DNA of 64,000 bases, from assembly GCA_018296165.2 (NCBI GenBank), contig JACKQL020000186.1, positions 1-64,000 of the forward strand, written 5' to 3'. The translations under genes and the position numbers were made by a program. The notes beneath the pieces were generated by a model. That model did not search any database and had not been told where the DNA came from. It saw only the letters and a list, made by a program, of their open reading frames with translations. Source of the stretch: Termitomyces sp. T153. Lineage: Eukaryota > Basidiomycota > Agaricomycetes > Agaricales > Lyophyllaceae. Shown piece after piece: positions 1-10,756 of the stretch (position 1 is the first letter of the stretch; each line of letters opens with the position of its first letter).

Positions 1-1
1 T

Positions 2-487
2 CCAGAGGTTGTCCTTACAGTCCATGGTCCATGTGGAGCTGCCAAACCCAATGCTAAGTGCATGGTAGATGGCAAATGTTCCAAGAAATACCCAAAGGGA
101 TTCCAAGAGGCTACTCAGTATGGAGATAATGGCTATCCTCAATATGCCAGGCCTGACAATGGATGCTTCTTTGAAAAGAATGGTCATTGTTATGACAATT
201 GTGATGTTGTTCCATACAATGCTTATCTCTCAGCCAAGTACAAATGTCACATCAATATGGAGGTCTGTGCTTCAGTGGGTGCCATCAAGTACATTCACAA
301 GTACATCTACAAAGACCATGATAGAACAACTTTGGAGATTGTAAGGGCGACCTCTGGAGGCTGTGGCTCAATCACACAGCTGGCAAAGGGAAATCCAAAG
401 TCTATTCAGTACTGTACAGTGTCTACTGAGATAACTACTCATCTGGCAAAGGGAAATCCAAAGAGAACAAGTCTGGGGATTCCCTAG
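2..487 (+). pseudogene. Helitron Rep/helicase-like N-terminal fragment
   Basis: The reading frame enters from the left edge (frame of base 2) and continues to a stop at 485-487. It shows the Cys/His-rich section of Helitron replication initiators: VHGPCG, KCSKKYPK, Y.RPDNG, then an IKYIHKYIYKDHDR stretch. This is what follows the HUH endonuclease core in Helitron_like_N proteins. The core itself is outside the window. After about codon 120 a short duplicated sequence (GGCAAAGGGAAATCCAAAG at about 381 and 451) disrupts the protein. It is a relic. Confidence 0.8.
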
Positions 488-762
488 GCCAGGTGTGATG
501 CTTCAGAGGCTTCAGAAGTGTGAGAAACAACTGTACAGTATGACAGAGAAAAAAGACACAAATGATGTGTCAGCAATTGGTCAGCAGTTACATAAGGCAG
601 TGGCAGTGTCAAAGGGGCCACACTTGTCTGAATTATTGACAGAGAACTGGTGCAGCCTGAGGGCTGAAACTGGGATCAATAGATAGGGAAAAGGAAGGAG
701 AATAAAGGAAAACTATAATGGAGCAAATCTGACAAGAACTGGAGGAGGAGAAGGGAAAACAA

Positions 763-1647
763 GTGAGACATTCCCTGACAGAGATTGCTGGAGAGCAGAT
801 GGACCAGAGGGATGAAATCAAGGAACACTTGGATGCCAGATACATCTCTGCACCTGAGGCTTGCTGGCACATCTTTGAATTCAACATGCATGGAGAACAT
901 CCCCCTGTATATCAATTACCTGTGCATTTGGAGGGCCAACATGAAGTCTACTTTCAAGATAATGAGCCTTTGGAGATGGTAGCTGCTAGGCCTAATGCAA
1001 ACAAGACTGCACTCACTGCTTGGTTTGAAGCCAATGCCAGATTCCCTAATAACAACACCACTTATCAGAGCTTTCCAACCAAGTTTGTCTATGAAGCTTC
1101 CAAAAGGACCTGGAAGGAGAGGCAGAGAGGAACAGCTATTGGGAGGATGTACTTTGCTTCACCCCAACAGGGAGAAAGGTTCTACCTTAGGATGCTCCTG
1201 ACAGTTGTGACCAATGCAACATCATGGGCTGATCTCAGGACAGTCAATGGTCACACCTATCCTACTTACAAGGAGGCATGCAAGGCCCTTAGTCTTCTAG
1301 AAGATGATGCAGAATGGAGGCAGTGTCTTGCTGAAGCTGGTCCAATCCAATCAGGATCAGCTCTCAGACAGCTCTTTTGCACTATCCTTTTTCACTGTGC
1401 TCCTACCACTCCAGAAGCTCTATGGGACAAATTCAGGCACTCCATTTGTGATGATCTTCAATACAGATTGGAGAATATCTAGCAGTACAGGGACAGAGTC
1501 TTTACTGATGAAGATGTCTATGACTATGGCCTTCATCTGATCAATGAAAACCTGAAGAATTTTGGCAAGACTCTTCAAGACTTTCCAAACATGCCAGAAC
1601 CCCAACATGTTTGGAATGTGATTCCAGGCAAGTTGGACATTGTATGA
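763..1647 (+). pseudogene. Helitron transposase middle region relic
   Basis: An open stretch of 239 codons (763-1482) carries the conserved region between Rep and helicase in fungal Helitrons: DARYISAPEACWHIFEF, then a VHLEGQ segment, FPTKFVYE, ERFYLRMLLTVV, a SWADLRTVNG segment, EWRQCL and PEALWDKFRHSICDDL. It runs into a TAG at 1480-1482. The same frame continues as QYRDRVFTDEDVYDYGLHLI to another stop at 1645-1647. The interruptions show it is inactive. It belongs with the fragments on both sides. Confidence 0.85.
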
Positions 1648-1692
1648 ATAGTTGACATTGATACTGATCAAACAATTTCAGGAAATAGGCTT

Positions 1693-2868
1693 TTGCAAGA
1701 AGAAACAGATTATGATGTTGAGGAGTTGAAGAGAAGGGTAGATGAAAACAAGGCCAGGTTTAATGGTGAACAACTGGGGACCTTCAATGAAGTTATGGAC
1801 TCTGTGGACAACAACTTGGGCAAGATGATATTCATTCACAGTGCAGGTGGATGTGGCAAAACATTTGTCTGCAACACTTTGGCTTCTGCTGTTCAGTCAA
1901 ATGGAGATGTGGCATTATGTGTAGCATCATTTGGGATTGCTGCCTTATTTCTGGAGGGTGGTAGAACTGCACATTCAAGGTGCAAAATCCCCATTCCTGC
2001 TCTGGATACATCACTACTTGGTTCAAAACATAAGATTGGATCAGACTCCTGATAACATTGCTCATGCAGCTTGGTTATGGATGTTGGTGCTGGAAAAAAC
2101 CTTGGGCCTGGAGAAACAGTACAACTTTCAGAAACCATGATCTGTGATAACAATTCTGTCACTGGATTGATCTCTTCCACTTATCCTCATATTGATCACC
2201 ATCAAGATGATCAGTATTATCTGGACCATACCATCCTTTCTGGCAAGAATTCTGATGTAGAGGATATCAACTCTGAACTTCTGCAGAAATGTCCAGGAGA
2301 AGAGAAAATCTTGCAGAGTGCAGACTCTATTATATCTGATGATGGGAATCCTAATGGCCTTGGATTGTATCCAATGGAATACCTCAACTCTCTCAGAGCC
2401 AGCAGTTTGCCTTTGGCTAAATTGGCTTTGAAGATTGGTGTTCCTGTCATGCTGCTCAAATACAACCAAAGGACTTTGCAATGGGACAAGAATGATTGTC
2501 ACCCACATCAGCACCAAGAGTTCTCAGATGTAGGATTATCAGTGGGGATGCTAAGTTTGCAGGATCAATTGTTTTGATTTCAAGAATCAACATGGATGTC
2601 TCAGAAGAAGATTTGCCATTTCCATTGTGCAGGAGACAATTCCCAGTTTGATTGGCCTTTGCTATGACAATCAACAAGTCTCAGGGTCAATCAGTCAAGC
2701 ATGTTGGATTGGACCTTCTGTCAGGAGTTTTTTCACATGGCCAACTTTATGTTGCACTCTCTCAATGCACATTAGGAGATTTATCAAAGTCATCTTGGAC
2801 CCAGAAAACACATCAAGAAAGACTGCAAATATTGTCTATCAGGAGATCCTGAATGGTTTACAAATGTA
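1693..2868 (+). pseudogene. Helitron Pif1-type helicase relic
   Basis: A superfamily 1B helicase of the Pif1 type in at least three frame-shifted pieces. The first piece (1693-2052) has a Walker A loop, SAGGCGKTFVCNTLAS, followed by the GIAALFLEGGRTAHSRCKIP region. The middle piece (2071-2577) keeps LPLAKLALKIGVPVMLLKY. The last piece (from 2652) has the Pif1 C-terminal signature [19 protein letters not shown] and then LYVALSQC. Walker A and the C-terminal motif identify the family. Frame changes near 2050 and 2580 destroy the gene. The normal role is DNA unwinding during Helitron transposition. Confidence 0.85.
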
Positions 2869-3149
2869 AATGTGACTTTTGTTGGATTCAAGCAACAAAT
2901 TGCTAACTTCTATGAACTTCAGCACCTAATGTCTATAGCTGGACCATGTAGTATAGATATTCTTAATGGTTTACAATTGTAAGTATGACAGTTTAAATAA
3001 TTGCTTGGTTAGTACTAACTTTTATAATTTTCAGCATCTCTAATATATACCAGTGGACATTGTAGTATTTTGTTGATAATGTAATATAGATACATGTTTG
3101 GTTTATACATGAAATCTCAGTATATTGAATTGTAAGAGAAAAGCAACAC

Positions 3150-3560
3150 TTAGTCAACAAGATACAAAGACCTAACCAAACAAAGTGAGGGTGGGTCTGG
3201 GACCTAGCATTGAATTAACAAATACAAAGACCTAACCAAACAAAGTGAGGTTGGGTCTGGGACTTAGTATTAAGTTTGAAATACAAAGACCTAACTGAAT
3301 GAAGTCAGGTTGGGTCTGGGACTTGGCATTGAGTTAGAAATACAAAGACCTAATTGAACAAAGTGAGGTTTGGTCTGGGACTTAGCATTGAGTTGGAAAT
3401 ACAAAGACCTAACCAAACAAAGTGAGATTGGGTCTGGGACTTAGCATTGAGTTTGAAATACAAGAACCTAACCAAACAAAGTGAGGTTGGGTCTGGGATT
3501 TAGCATTGAGTTAGAAATACAAGGACCTAACCAAACGAAGTGAGGTTGCGTCTGGGATGA
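3150..3560 (+). repeat. 59-60 bp tandem repeat, seven units
   Basis: Seven imperfect head-to-tail copies. Each contains ATACAAAGACCTAACCAAAC followed by a GTGAGGTTGGGTCTGGGA-like segment and TTAGCATTGAGTT. Period is 60 then 59 bp, and the copies differ by scattered substitutions. The array lies between the helicase relic and the hairpin. Subterminal tandem repeats are common in Helitrons. It does not resemble a CRISPR array: there are no unique spacers. Confidence 0.9.
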
Positions 3561-3565
3561 AGCAA

Positions 3566-3603
3566 GAGCTACAGGCCCGTGCCGAAGGCACGGACCGTAG
3601 CTC
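3566..3603 (+). repeat. Imperfect hairpin, candidate Helitron 3' terminal structure
   Basis: The left arm GAGCTACAGGCCCGTGCC pairs with the right arm GGCACGGACCGTAGCTC around a GAA loop: 7 bp outer stem, small bulge, 6-7 bp inner stem. It directly follows the tandem repeat and marks the point where CpG density returns to host level. Helitrons end in a GC-rich hairpin near the 3' end. The assignment is inference because no clear CTRR terminus was placed. Confidence 0.6.
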
Positions 3604-4062
3604 GTATTATAGATATCATGGCCAAGTTTTGTCAGCGGCAGCACTAGCCAATCACCGATCGCTGATCACTACATCTTTTATAAACTACTCTTTCAAACTT
3701 CGATTCAATATATCTCATTGGAGAACGACCATGTGAACGTGAGTTACCCCCTGACATTCCAAGCTCAAAGTCATACCCTCCATATATACGCATCAATAAT
3801 TAACACGGCATCGGCGGCTAACCTTTGATATTACCAACTTGTCCCAGTCTTTCCCTCGTGTCAAGCCAGCTTCTCGCGATCCAACTCTTGGCAATCTTAT
3901 ATCAGGTCTTTGGAAGTGAGTGTGGGATTCTACTCTAGAGTAGATTACATATCAAAGACGTGGAGGCTGGTAAGTGATGGAAACCTCGAAACTCCACACC
4001 CACAGCCTATTGGTCAAAGACGAGTTGTAAAACACAACCTCTTACTCTCTATGCCCAAAAGT
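3604..4062. other. Intergenic, upstream region of the SMP-30-like gene
   Basis: No gene seen. It has host-like CpG content and holds the promoter and 5' leader of the following gene. A TATA-like TTTTATAAAC lies at about 3676. The segment around 3840-3960 (CCCAGTCTTTCCCTC and a GTGTGGGATTCTACTC segment) recurs in diverged form at about 6020-6240. Confidence 0.5.
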
Positions 4063-5718
4063 ATGTGTGCATTTGCTTTCGTCGTTTTTCTACCATATTG
4101 GGCGGCTTTTCATGCTTTTGGTGGCAATGCACAAGATACAAGCTTCGAACTCCCAAGTGATTCAGTCGTGCGTCACATTTCGCGATAAGATGGGCTCTGG
4201 TCAGACGTTTCCTGCAACAGTTTGTGGATCCCAGACTGTTTGCCGTGATTGGTGGTTCCAACATAACGTTTCGCGAGTCGTCCTTTAGCACGTTCTTCAA
4301 TCCAACTTCAACGGCACCTCCTTTCTTCCAAATATTTGACTCCGCTTTCCTTACAATTCTTGGGCCGAATCCTTCAATTCGGGAGGTCGCGTCTAACTCT
4401 ACGTTTGCCTTTGCGCACGAGGCTCCTGTCTACGTGTCTGACACGAACGAAGTGTTCTTTGCCAGCAACGATGGTGGCCCACTGGGAATGAGTGACCTGA
4501 ATCACAGCAACGTTATAGGCAAAATCAACTTAACGGATGTCGACACCGCATTAGCCGCCAATGATAGTGTCATCAACGTACCTGTCATGTTTGTAAGTCT
4601 CCATCAGCATATTTCACGCACACTAATGCCTTGAAACAATTCCATATAGCTCGATCTTCCTAAGACCATTCAAATGACAAACGGAGGAACAGGACCATAC
4701 AAATCGTCTCTCTTACTCGTCACATCTGGACGAGGGTCTCTACCGCCTTCAATTGCTCTCGTGAATCCAAAAGCTCCAAATAATGTCACCGTCCTCTTGG
4801 ATAACTTCTTTGGGCGACAATTCAATTCTTTGAATGACATCAAAGTGCACCCAAGTGGGAAATTGTTTTTTACCGATTCCGAGTAAGTGCTAAGTTTTTA
4901 TTCCGTATCTGAATGACTTCACGTTGCATCAACTATGCGTATCGATCTCTTTACATACTGTTCAGAGCTCAACTCCACGAACAGATATGGTTTTCTTAAT
5001 CATTTCCGCCCCAACCCATTGTTCCCTAACCAGGTGTATCGTCTCGACCCAGAGACTGGGTCAGTCCGGGTGGTGGCAACTGACTTTGACAAATGCAATG
5101 GGATTGCCTTTACCGCCGATGGCAATATTGCGTACATGTAAGTACTATCATATTTAGGACATTAAGATGTGAGTATCATGATGATTACATCGACCATAGC
5201 TCGGATACTGGAGCCACTAGCGGATTCCTAGGGAACAACCAAACTGAGCCCGCTACTATGTAAGTTAACCCTATTAAAAGATCCAGCTTCCCTGGTCAGC
5301 ATGGCCAATAGATCAGACACAATCTGTCAATGTCTAGTATCCTATCATCATTGTATATTCATTGCTGTCAGATATGCTTTCGACGTGGATCCACGCACGC
5401 ATATGTTCAAGAATCGCCGTGTTTTTGCCTATGTTGATGCTGGCGTTCCTGATGGTATTCAGGTCGATATCCAGGGGAACGTGTACTCTGGCTGTGGAGA
5501 TGGCGTACAGGTCCAGTCCGCCAAATCAATTCCGTTTCTTTCTATTGATTTAGAAGCAGGTTTGGAGCGATGAAGGCACTTTAATTGGCAAATTCTTTTT
5601 GGGGACGACCTCGGCCAACATGGTGCTCACAACTGATGGGAGGCTCGTCATCATGGCTGAAACCAAGATATTTGTTGCAGAAATTGCCGCCAAGGGTATT
5701 CCGCCGATATCGCCGTAG
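4063..5718 (+). CDS. Secreted SMP-30/gluconolactonase-like beta-propeller protein
   Basis: Seven exons rebuilt by splice motifs: 4063-4167, 4221-4592, 4650-4882, 4985-5137, 5200-5259, 5372-5510, 5560-5718 (407 codons, 406 aa; an ATG at 4051 is an alternative start). The N-terminus (MCAFAFVVFLPYWAAFHAFG) is a signal peptide. The body matches the SMP-30/gluconolactonase/LRE-like beta-propeller: FNSLNDIKVHPSGKLFFTDSEYGF, YRLDPETG, FDKCNGIAFTADGN.AYISDTGA, VPDGIQVDIQGNVYSGCGDGVQVW and a C-terminal LVIMAETKIF blade. In the family the N..D and D..G positions hold a divalent metal in the central tunnel, and members hydrolyse lactones. The substrate cannot be told here. Many N-x-S/T sites fit a secreted glycoprotein. 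Exon 4 uses the acceptor at 4984; nearer AGs break the frame. Confidence 0.88.
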
Positions 5719-6737
5719 GCCACTCTTTGCAACACCCACCAATCTTCATTTTGTATGTGATTACAAGACATTACAGGCTTGTCGTAGCGCCCGAAAGGTC
5801 TCTACTGTATTCGTTCTGTGGATTGAAGGATTTCATCCTATGTTTACTACCACTCTTGCATGACTACCACTCTTTGCATTCAATCTTGGAGTTGACAGTC
5901 AATAAATACACCGACCGATGACCATCGGATCGCCAATTACTCCTCTTTCAATCAGGTAGTATTGTTGTCGGGAGTCTCAGATTGATATCAGCAGCTGACT
6001 TCTGATATTTTTATCCCTTTCCCAGTCTTTCCCTCATGCCGTACCAGCTTCTCGTCGACAGCCTCTCGTCAGTTTTTACTCTGTGAAAAAAAGGACCTCA
6101 AGTTGTGGTTACACTTCTGATCATGAAGCCGAAATTGATTCCTGACGATTCTACACAAAGATCCTACAGTGACTGCAGGCACTTAATCTATTTTAATTCT
6201 GACGTCCAACCGGGTGTGGGATCATATCTCTAAGGTAGATTATGGTCTGTGAAGACATAGGGCCTTGGTCTCTTTATTATGAATCGAAGGATTCTACGCT
6301 ATGTTTGCTACTAGTAACTAGCCCCATCCAGCTCCTTGCACTCGGTCTTACACCTTTGAAAGCATCAATTTTGAGATTTGACCGAGACTTAGCAAATCAT
6401 GCACAGGCGTATCCCCGCCGTTTTTTCTTAGATTTCGTATGCGGCAGAAGCAAGACAAATCGGCAGTCATCAATTATTTCTCAGTGCCTCGCGCCAATAT
6501 AGAGACGTTTCAGGCATGGATCATCATATGTCTTGATCGAGATTTTCCGTAATGCTGCTCACTATATTTGGCTTGGGTCATCTGGTCCACTAAAGGATCC
6601 TCCCGTGAATCAAAGAGCTGCTTTGAGTTTCGTTCAGTTATCCATGAGGCGCCCATCTACACGTGTAGGGCTATTATGATTTCACATCGGATTCCTATAC
6701 ATTCTTAGTCTGTTTCTTTCATTTATGTATCTCAACC
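5719..6737. other. Intergenic with a ghost duplicate of the preceding gene's flanks
   Basis: No intact gene. The part at about 5980-6400 resembles the flanks of the SMP-30-like gene. Around 6020-6240 it matches its leader (CCCAGTCTTTCCCTC, GGTGTGGGATCATATCTC). Around 6280-6312 a TGAATCGAAGGATTCTACGC segment matches the downstream sequence at about 5820-5850. The coding part between them is missing. The rest up to 6737 holds the leader of the next gene. Confidence 0.45.
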
Positions 6738-7587
6738 ATGTCGCACGAAGTCACCCTCGTCCCCGTCGAGCATAAACCTACTCATCAGTCTCATCCTTCG
6801 ACATCTCGAGAGCCAGACAACACCTATATGCATCATGGTCATGAACACCATCGACCCTCGCAGAAGGATACAAAGTATGTGAGTATGCTCCTGGCGCTCG
6901 ACGATATTCCTCGGCTGCACAACATGATGGCGTCTTTCTTCACATGGATCTTGTTGGCTGGATTTGTTCTCTTCCCAGGAACGTTCACAAGCTTGCAGAA
7001 TTCGGAGACTGCAGCATCGAGTGAGGTCGGAAGACAGGTCTTGAAGGCGGTTGCGCATGTGCCTTTGTAAGAATCACGAAGTTGATAATTGAAGGGTCTC
7101 TGTTCAACAAGCTTATGATATGAGGCAGGTTTGTCATTGCATTTTTGTGCTGTGGAATAGGCGCAGTAGGGATGTGTTATCTCTGGTGGAAATGGATGGA
7201 CAACTACCTTTGGCTTGTGAGCAGCATATTCATGTATGAACATCTTCAGTTGATCCGAAAACGCGTTACGGCTGATTTTACTTACTATCTGAAAGGCCTG
7301 GCTTCCTTAATTCCTTGGCTGGCCTTATATCAACCATCGCGAGCATCTTTGGAGCCCAGCATGGAGATTTTTCAACGACCGGAAAGGTCACCATTGTAGT
7401 CACCGCAGTGTCTTCGTTGATCAACGGAGTCTTGGCGCTCTATTACACCCTATGGAAAATCCGGCGCGTGAAGCAGAGACACGATCGTGAGGTGGGAACA
7501 GAAAGGGCCGGGAAACATGGAGGGGGTATGACAGAAAAGATGAAAAGAAAAGTGGCTAAGATGAAACATGAACGTTCTTCGTACTGA
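6738..7587 (+). CDS. Uncharacterised multi-pass membrane protein (241 aa)
   Basis: Three exons: 6738-7066, 7129-7233, 7296-7587 (242 codons). The N-terminal about 60 residues are hydrophilic and His-rich (YMHHGHEHHRPS). Four hydrophobic stretches follow: MMASFFTWILLAGFVLFPGTF, FVIAFLCCGIGAVGMCYLWW, MPGFLNSLAGLISTIASIFG and VTIVVTAVSSLINGVLALYY. A lysine/arginine-rich C-terminus follows (KIRRVKQRHDRE, KMKRKVAKMKHERSSY). I do not recognise a named family; the architecture is common among fungal membrane proteins of unknown function. The second intron uses donor 7234 because the earlier GT at 7217 gives no matching acceptor phase. Confidence 0.75.
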
Positions 7588-9045
7588 CAAAACACTCTGG
7601 ATGTATGAGATTCGAATTCCGCTGTACAGGTGGACAACGTAGGCTGGAAACAAAACAACTGATGTAGTTCCTGAGTGTGACGTTTATTTACTCCATTGCG
7701 CACCTGTTGTAAACTAGGGACAGACAATTTGTTAGTGCATGCCATTTTGAGACGATGCAGGAGTCCTGGTCCTGGTCGAACACCTCTTCACATCAGGAAA
7801 TTTCCGAGAAGATGGGGTACAAGCTCCGCTATCCTCGCCATCCTCGCCAGGTCCCGAGTCCCTCTTCATGTCATTTCTTACTATTGTTTCTTTGAATTCT
7901 GATGTTTTCATGAATTCTGATGTTTTTCAGGTATATTTTTTGGAATACACAACTTTGATCAACTCTGACCTCTTTCAGGTCCAAGTCACCCCAAGCATAT
8001 CTTCAGGTTGTCCGGACTCAAGTAGTATGCGTTGACCAGTACTCTGGTAAGACTTGCTACGCATAGCTAACTTGTTATGCGCTGAAGGGGTAATTCAATT
8101 CTCCGAGTCGATGTACTGTCTTTGAAAATACCTGTGCCTCAAATTGCTCCTGCTCAGTGTTGAAGTGAAGCTGGGGCTCAGGCTTGGGCTCACAACTCAG
8201 GCTTTCGAGCCGTGCCGAGCCCATCATAATTATACGTAGGACAGGTGTCCATCACAGCTCAAGTTAAGCGCTGAGGACCGTTCAGATGCCCGCAGTAAGA
8301 ACCTGAGCGTGTTATCCAATTACTTTCGGATGGGAATGGGTGGATGAGAAAAACCAAAATACGCAGAGGAAGCAGCTGCTAGTCAAGTACTCGGGGATAG
8401 GCCACTCGTTCGACGACTGTTGCATTCATACATTTCGGCCGCTCGTTCGACACTGAGGGGTGCTGAACATACTGACCCCTCTGGCAATTAATCCGTAGAA
8501 ACAAGGACGCGCGCGATGCGGGTGTTGTTCCAAAGTAGGTCCAAACATCACTCATTATTCAAATGATCATGCGGCGTACCAAGGTACATATGGGAAGCTG
8601 AAAAAGCACACGAGCATGAGGTCTACGCTGAACTTCCGTGGAACGGCAGTGTGAAGTTCGTTGCAGTGGATGAAGATCATTGGTTGTACAGAGGTCGCGT
8701 GAATCATGGAGTTCGAGGTCCGTTCTCTGATCTGAGTCACGCCCTGGGAAGTCTGACGGAGATCGAAGAGAAAACTGGCACACTGTGAGGGAGAGATTCA
8801 CAGAAACACAGAAAACACACAGAGGTATTTCCAATTTTCAACACGCGGTTCACGAGGAACAAAAGGAAGCTGTTGGAATACTGAGTGATGGGAAATGCTT
8901 AATACGTTTAGAGAAAACGCCGCATGCCGCATCACCAGAAAAGGATATTGATTGTCTCAGCAAGATGTCATAATATAGAACCCTTTACATATACAAATGG
9001 AGAGGTCTTTGAATAATCCTTCTTTCCTTCAGTTCCTGTCCCAGC
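7588..9045. other. Intergenic, no gene recognised
   Basis: About 1.46 kb with only short random open frames and host-like composition. A GC-rich stretch at about 8168-8225 (repeated GGGCTCAGGCTTGGGCTC-type motifs) looks like a fragment of an unidentified repeat. The last part is the leader of the first SPT-small-subunit-like gene. No RNA gene identified. Confidence 0.4.
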
Positions 9046-9484
9046 ATGCACAAATTCATCGTAATGGATAAGTTCCCCGCCCCAAAGCCCGATCGCTCCT
9101 TCACGCGCAGACCAAATACTGACTCCAAATGGACCATTTTTTGGTGGCGTCTACGCATGTGGTTTGAGGCGACGTTCGCGTTTAGCGTGATGGAAGACTC
9201 TGAGAGATATGTCTTGCGTACGCTTCTTACGCGGTTCTTCTATCTTCTGATCGTGAGCTTAAGCTGACGAATGGACAGTAATTGTATTCGCGATCACACT
9301 TATTCTCGTCATGACCGGCCTCATAAAATACCTTCCTCGACAGCTCATGTTAATGCAACGACGTGCGGTGTATTATATCTGGGGGGAAGGCGACGAGCGT
9401 TCACTGACACAGTGGCTGGGGATCGGTGTCTCGATTGGAATTGATGCCATGGGAAATGATTGCCGTATTTGTATTCGGTTATAG
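9046..9484 (+). CDS. Serine palmitoyltransferase small-subunit-like protein, copy 1
   Basis: Two exons, 9046-9217 and 9279-9484 (126 codons). An ATG at 9064 is an alternative start. The core reads WWRLRMWFEATFAFSVMEDS, then a hydrophobic helix (LIVFAITLILVMTGLIKYLP) and a QLMLMQRRAVYYIWG tail. This matches the small activating subunits of serine palmitoyltransferase (ssSPT/Tsc3 type): a short cytosolic arm, a WF..ML/EPWE-like segment, one membrane helix and a PQ-containing exit. These subunits bind the Lcb1/Lcb2-type heterodimer in the ER and raise its activity in the first step of sphingolipid synthesis. In this copy the usual LEPWE reads MEDSE, so the key segment has diverged. Assignment is by motif recall only. 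Confidence 0.65.
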
Positions 9485-9526
9485 TGTATGAGTGTTTTCA
9501 TCATCAGCCGTTGCCACCTCTTCACA

Positions 9527-9943
9527 ATGACTGTATCGACATTGCCTGCTCACGCATTGCCGAAGCCCAAGCCTGACCTGACTGCGACGCGAAAGCCTGA
9601 ATCTCCCATTGCCATATTTTTCTGGCGCCGAAGGATATGGTTCGAGTCCACGTTCGTTTCCAGCATGCTCGAACCTTGGGAGAAGATTCTCCTTTGTGCG
9701 TTGGCTTACCGTCTACTCATCCCATTGAATAGAAAGGTTTCTGATTACTTTCTAGTGACCATATTGTTCGCTTCTGTCGTCCTAGTGGTGACAGGTATCT
9801 ATAAATATCTTCCGCAGCAAATCTCCCTCATTCGACGGCGTGCAATATACTACCTTTGGGGACAGGAAGGCGACGAACGTCTTTTATGGCAGTGGTTGGG
9901 CCTCGACGTGGACACCTCGCCCGGGATATATAAGGAGTCGTGA
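9527..9943 (+). CDS. Serine palmitoyltransferase small-subunit-like protein, copy 2
   Basis: Two exons, 9527-9695 and 9756-9943 (119 codons, 118 aa). The intron sits at the same place as in copy 1, 42 bp upstream. The core WRRRIWFESTFVSSMLEPWE carries the canonical MLEPWE of vertebrate ssSPT. It is followed by a hydrophobic helix (TILFASVVLVVTGIYKYLP) and QQISLIRRRAIYYLWG. The N-terminus is basic/proline-rich and cytosolic in this family. The intron is exactly 60 nt and has no stop in frame, so unspliced message would encode 20 extra residues. Being closer to the family consensus, this is the better candidate for the working subunit. Confidence 0.75.
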   Translation: MTVSTLPAHALPKPKPDLTATRKPESPIAIFFWRRRIWFESTFVSSMLEPWEKILLCALAYRLLIPLNRKVSDYFLVTILFASVVLVVTGIYKYLPQQISLIRRRAIYYLWGQEGDERLLWQWLGLDVDTSPGIYKES

Positions 9944-10756
9944 TACTACTTCTATCATGGCTTATCTATGCATGGTACGTGCAATACGGTTTCTAAATAA
10001 CAAGACCTTACTCGGTTTACTTATAACAGATAGACTTAAAAGCGGACATGCTGTCGTTTTACATATGTACACCCTGTATCAACAAAGTGACTGACTTCGG
10101 AGCGTACAGACGACATCGTTGTTCGTTTCTTTTCATAATACTTGATTTTTGCTTTCTCGCTCTCACACTCTCATACAAAAATGTAGCAATAAGTATCGAT
10201 TTCCATACATACTCATAAGGATCTGTATATTCTCATGATCAAATATCCTCCCCAAAAAGTAACGGTTGCTTAACGATGCTCAGTTCCCTGGTCCGAACGA
10301 TCGACGGTTGAATTATCGCTCGAGGCACATTTAAAGAGAATCTAGGGTGTCGAAATTTTTTGCCAAGTCGAGTTCATGTTTATCCATACTATTTCCCTAG
10401 CTGTTCTCCCGCGTCTCGATCGTTTCTCGATCGAAGCAGAAGACCACGTTTTGTATGGTATACCAAACTACCTGAGCATACAGTCATACAATTCGATAGT
10501 GCGTAAGAGTAGATACGATACACGGAATATACAGTGTCGAGGGTGTCGTGATAGTCAGGAATAGGTAATATTGTATGAACAAAGAGGTCAGAGTGAGTAC
10601 AACAAGGCGATTCGACGCCGTATACACATGCACGTTCCATCTATGTCGAATAGTTGAAACGTTTTTGGAGGAACGAATACGAAGAATAGAAATGTGCAAA
10701 GGATAAGGAATAATGATAGAGATGAGCGACCAAGACAACCAGGGGATGAAGACCAG
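9944..10756. other. Intergenic between convergent genes
   Basis: Holds the 3' regions of the SPT-small-subunit-like gene (+) and the ferric reductase (-). Only short chance frames are present. AT-rich, with no recognisable element. Confidence 0.4.

Larger units (their letters stand above)
1..3603 (+). mobile_element. Decayed Helitron, 3' portion (5' end outside window)
   Basis: A rolling-circle transposon relic. From left to right it has a Helitron Rep-like fragment, the conserved Helitron linker region, a Pif1-type helicase relic, a short AT-rich spacer, a 59-60 bp tandem repeat and a strong hairpin at 3566-3603. That order fits the 3' half of a Helitron on the + strand. The coding parts are broken by stops and frame changes, so the copy is dead. 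CpG is nearly absent up to about 3540 and returns abruptly afterwards, as expected for a long-methylated transposon. The 5' terminus is outside the window, and the exact 3' terminus (normally CTRR shortly after a hairpin) could not be fixed. Confidence 0.85.

Noticed and set aside
3150..3560. Regular repeats that might suggest a CRISPR array
   Set aside because: Units are directly tandem with no unique spacers, and the genome is eukaryotic.
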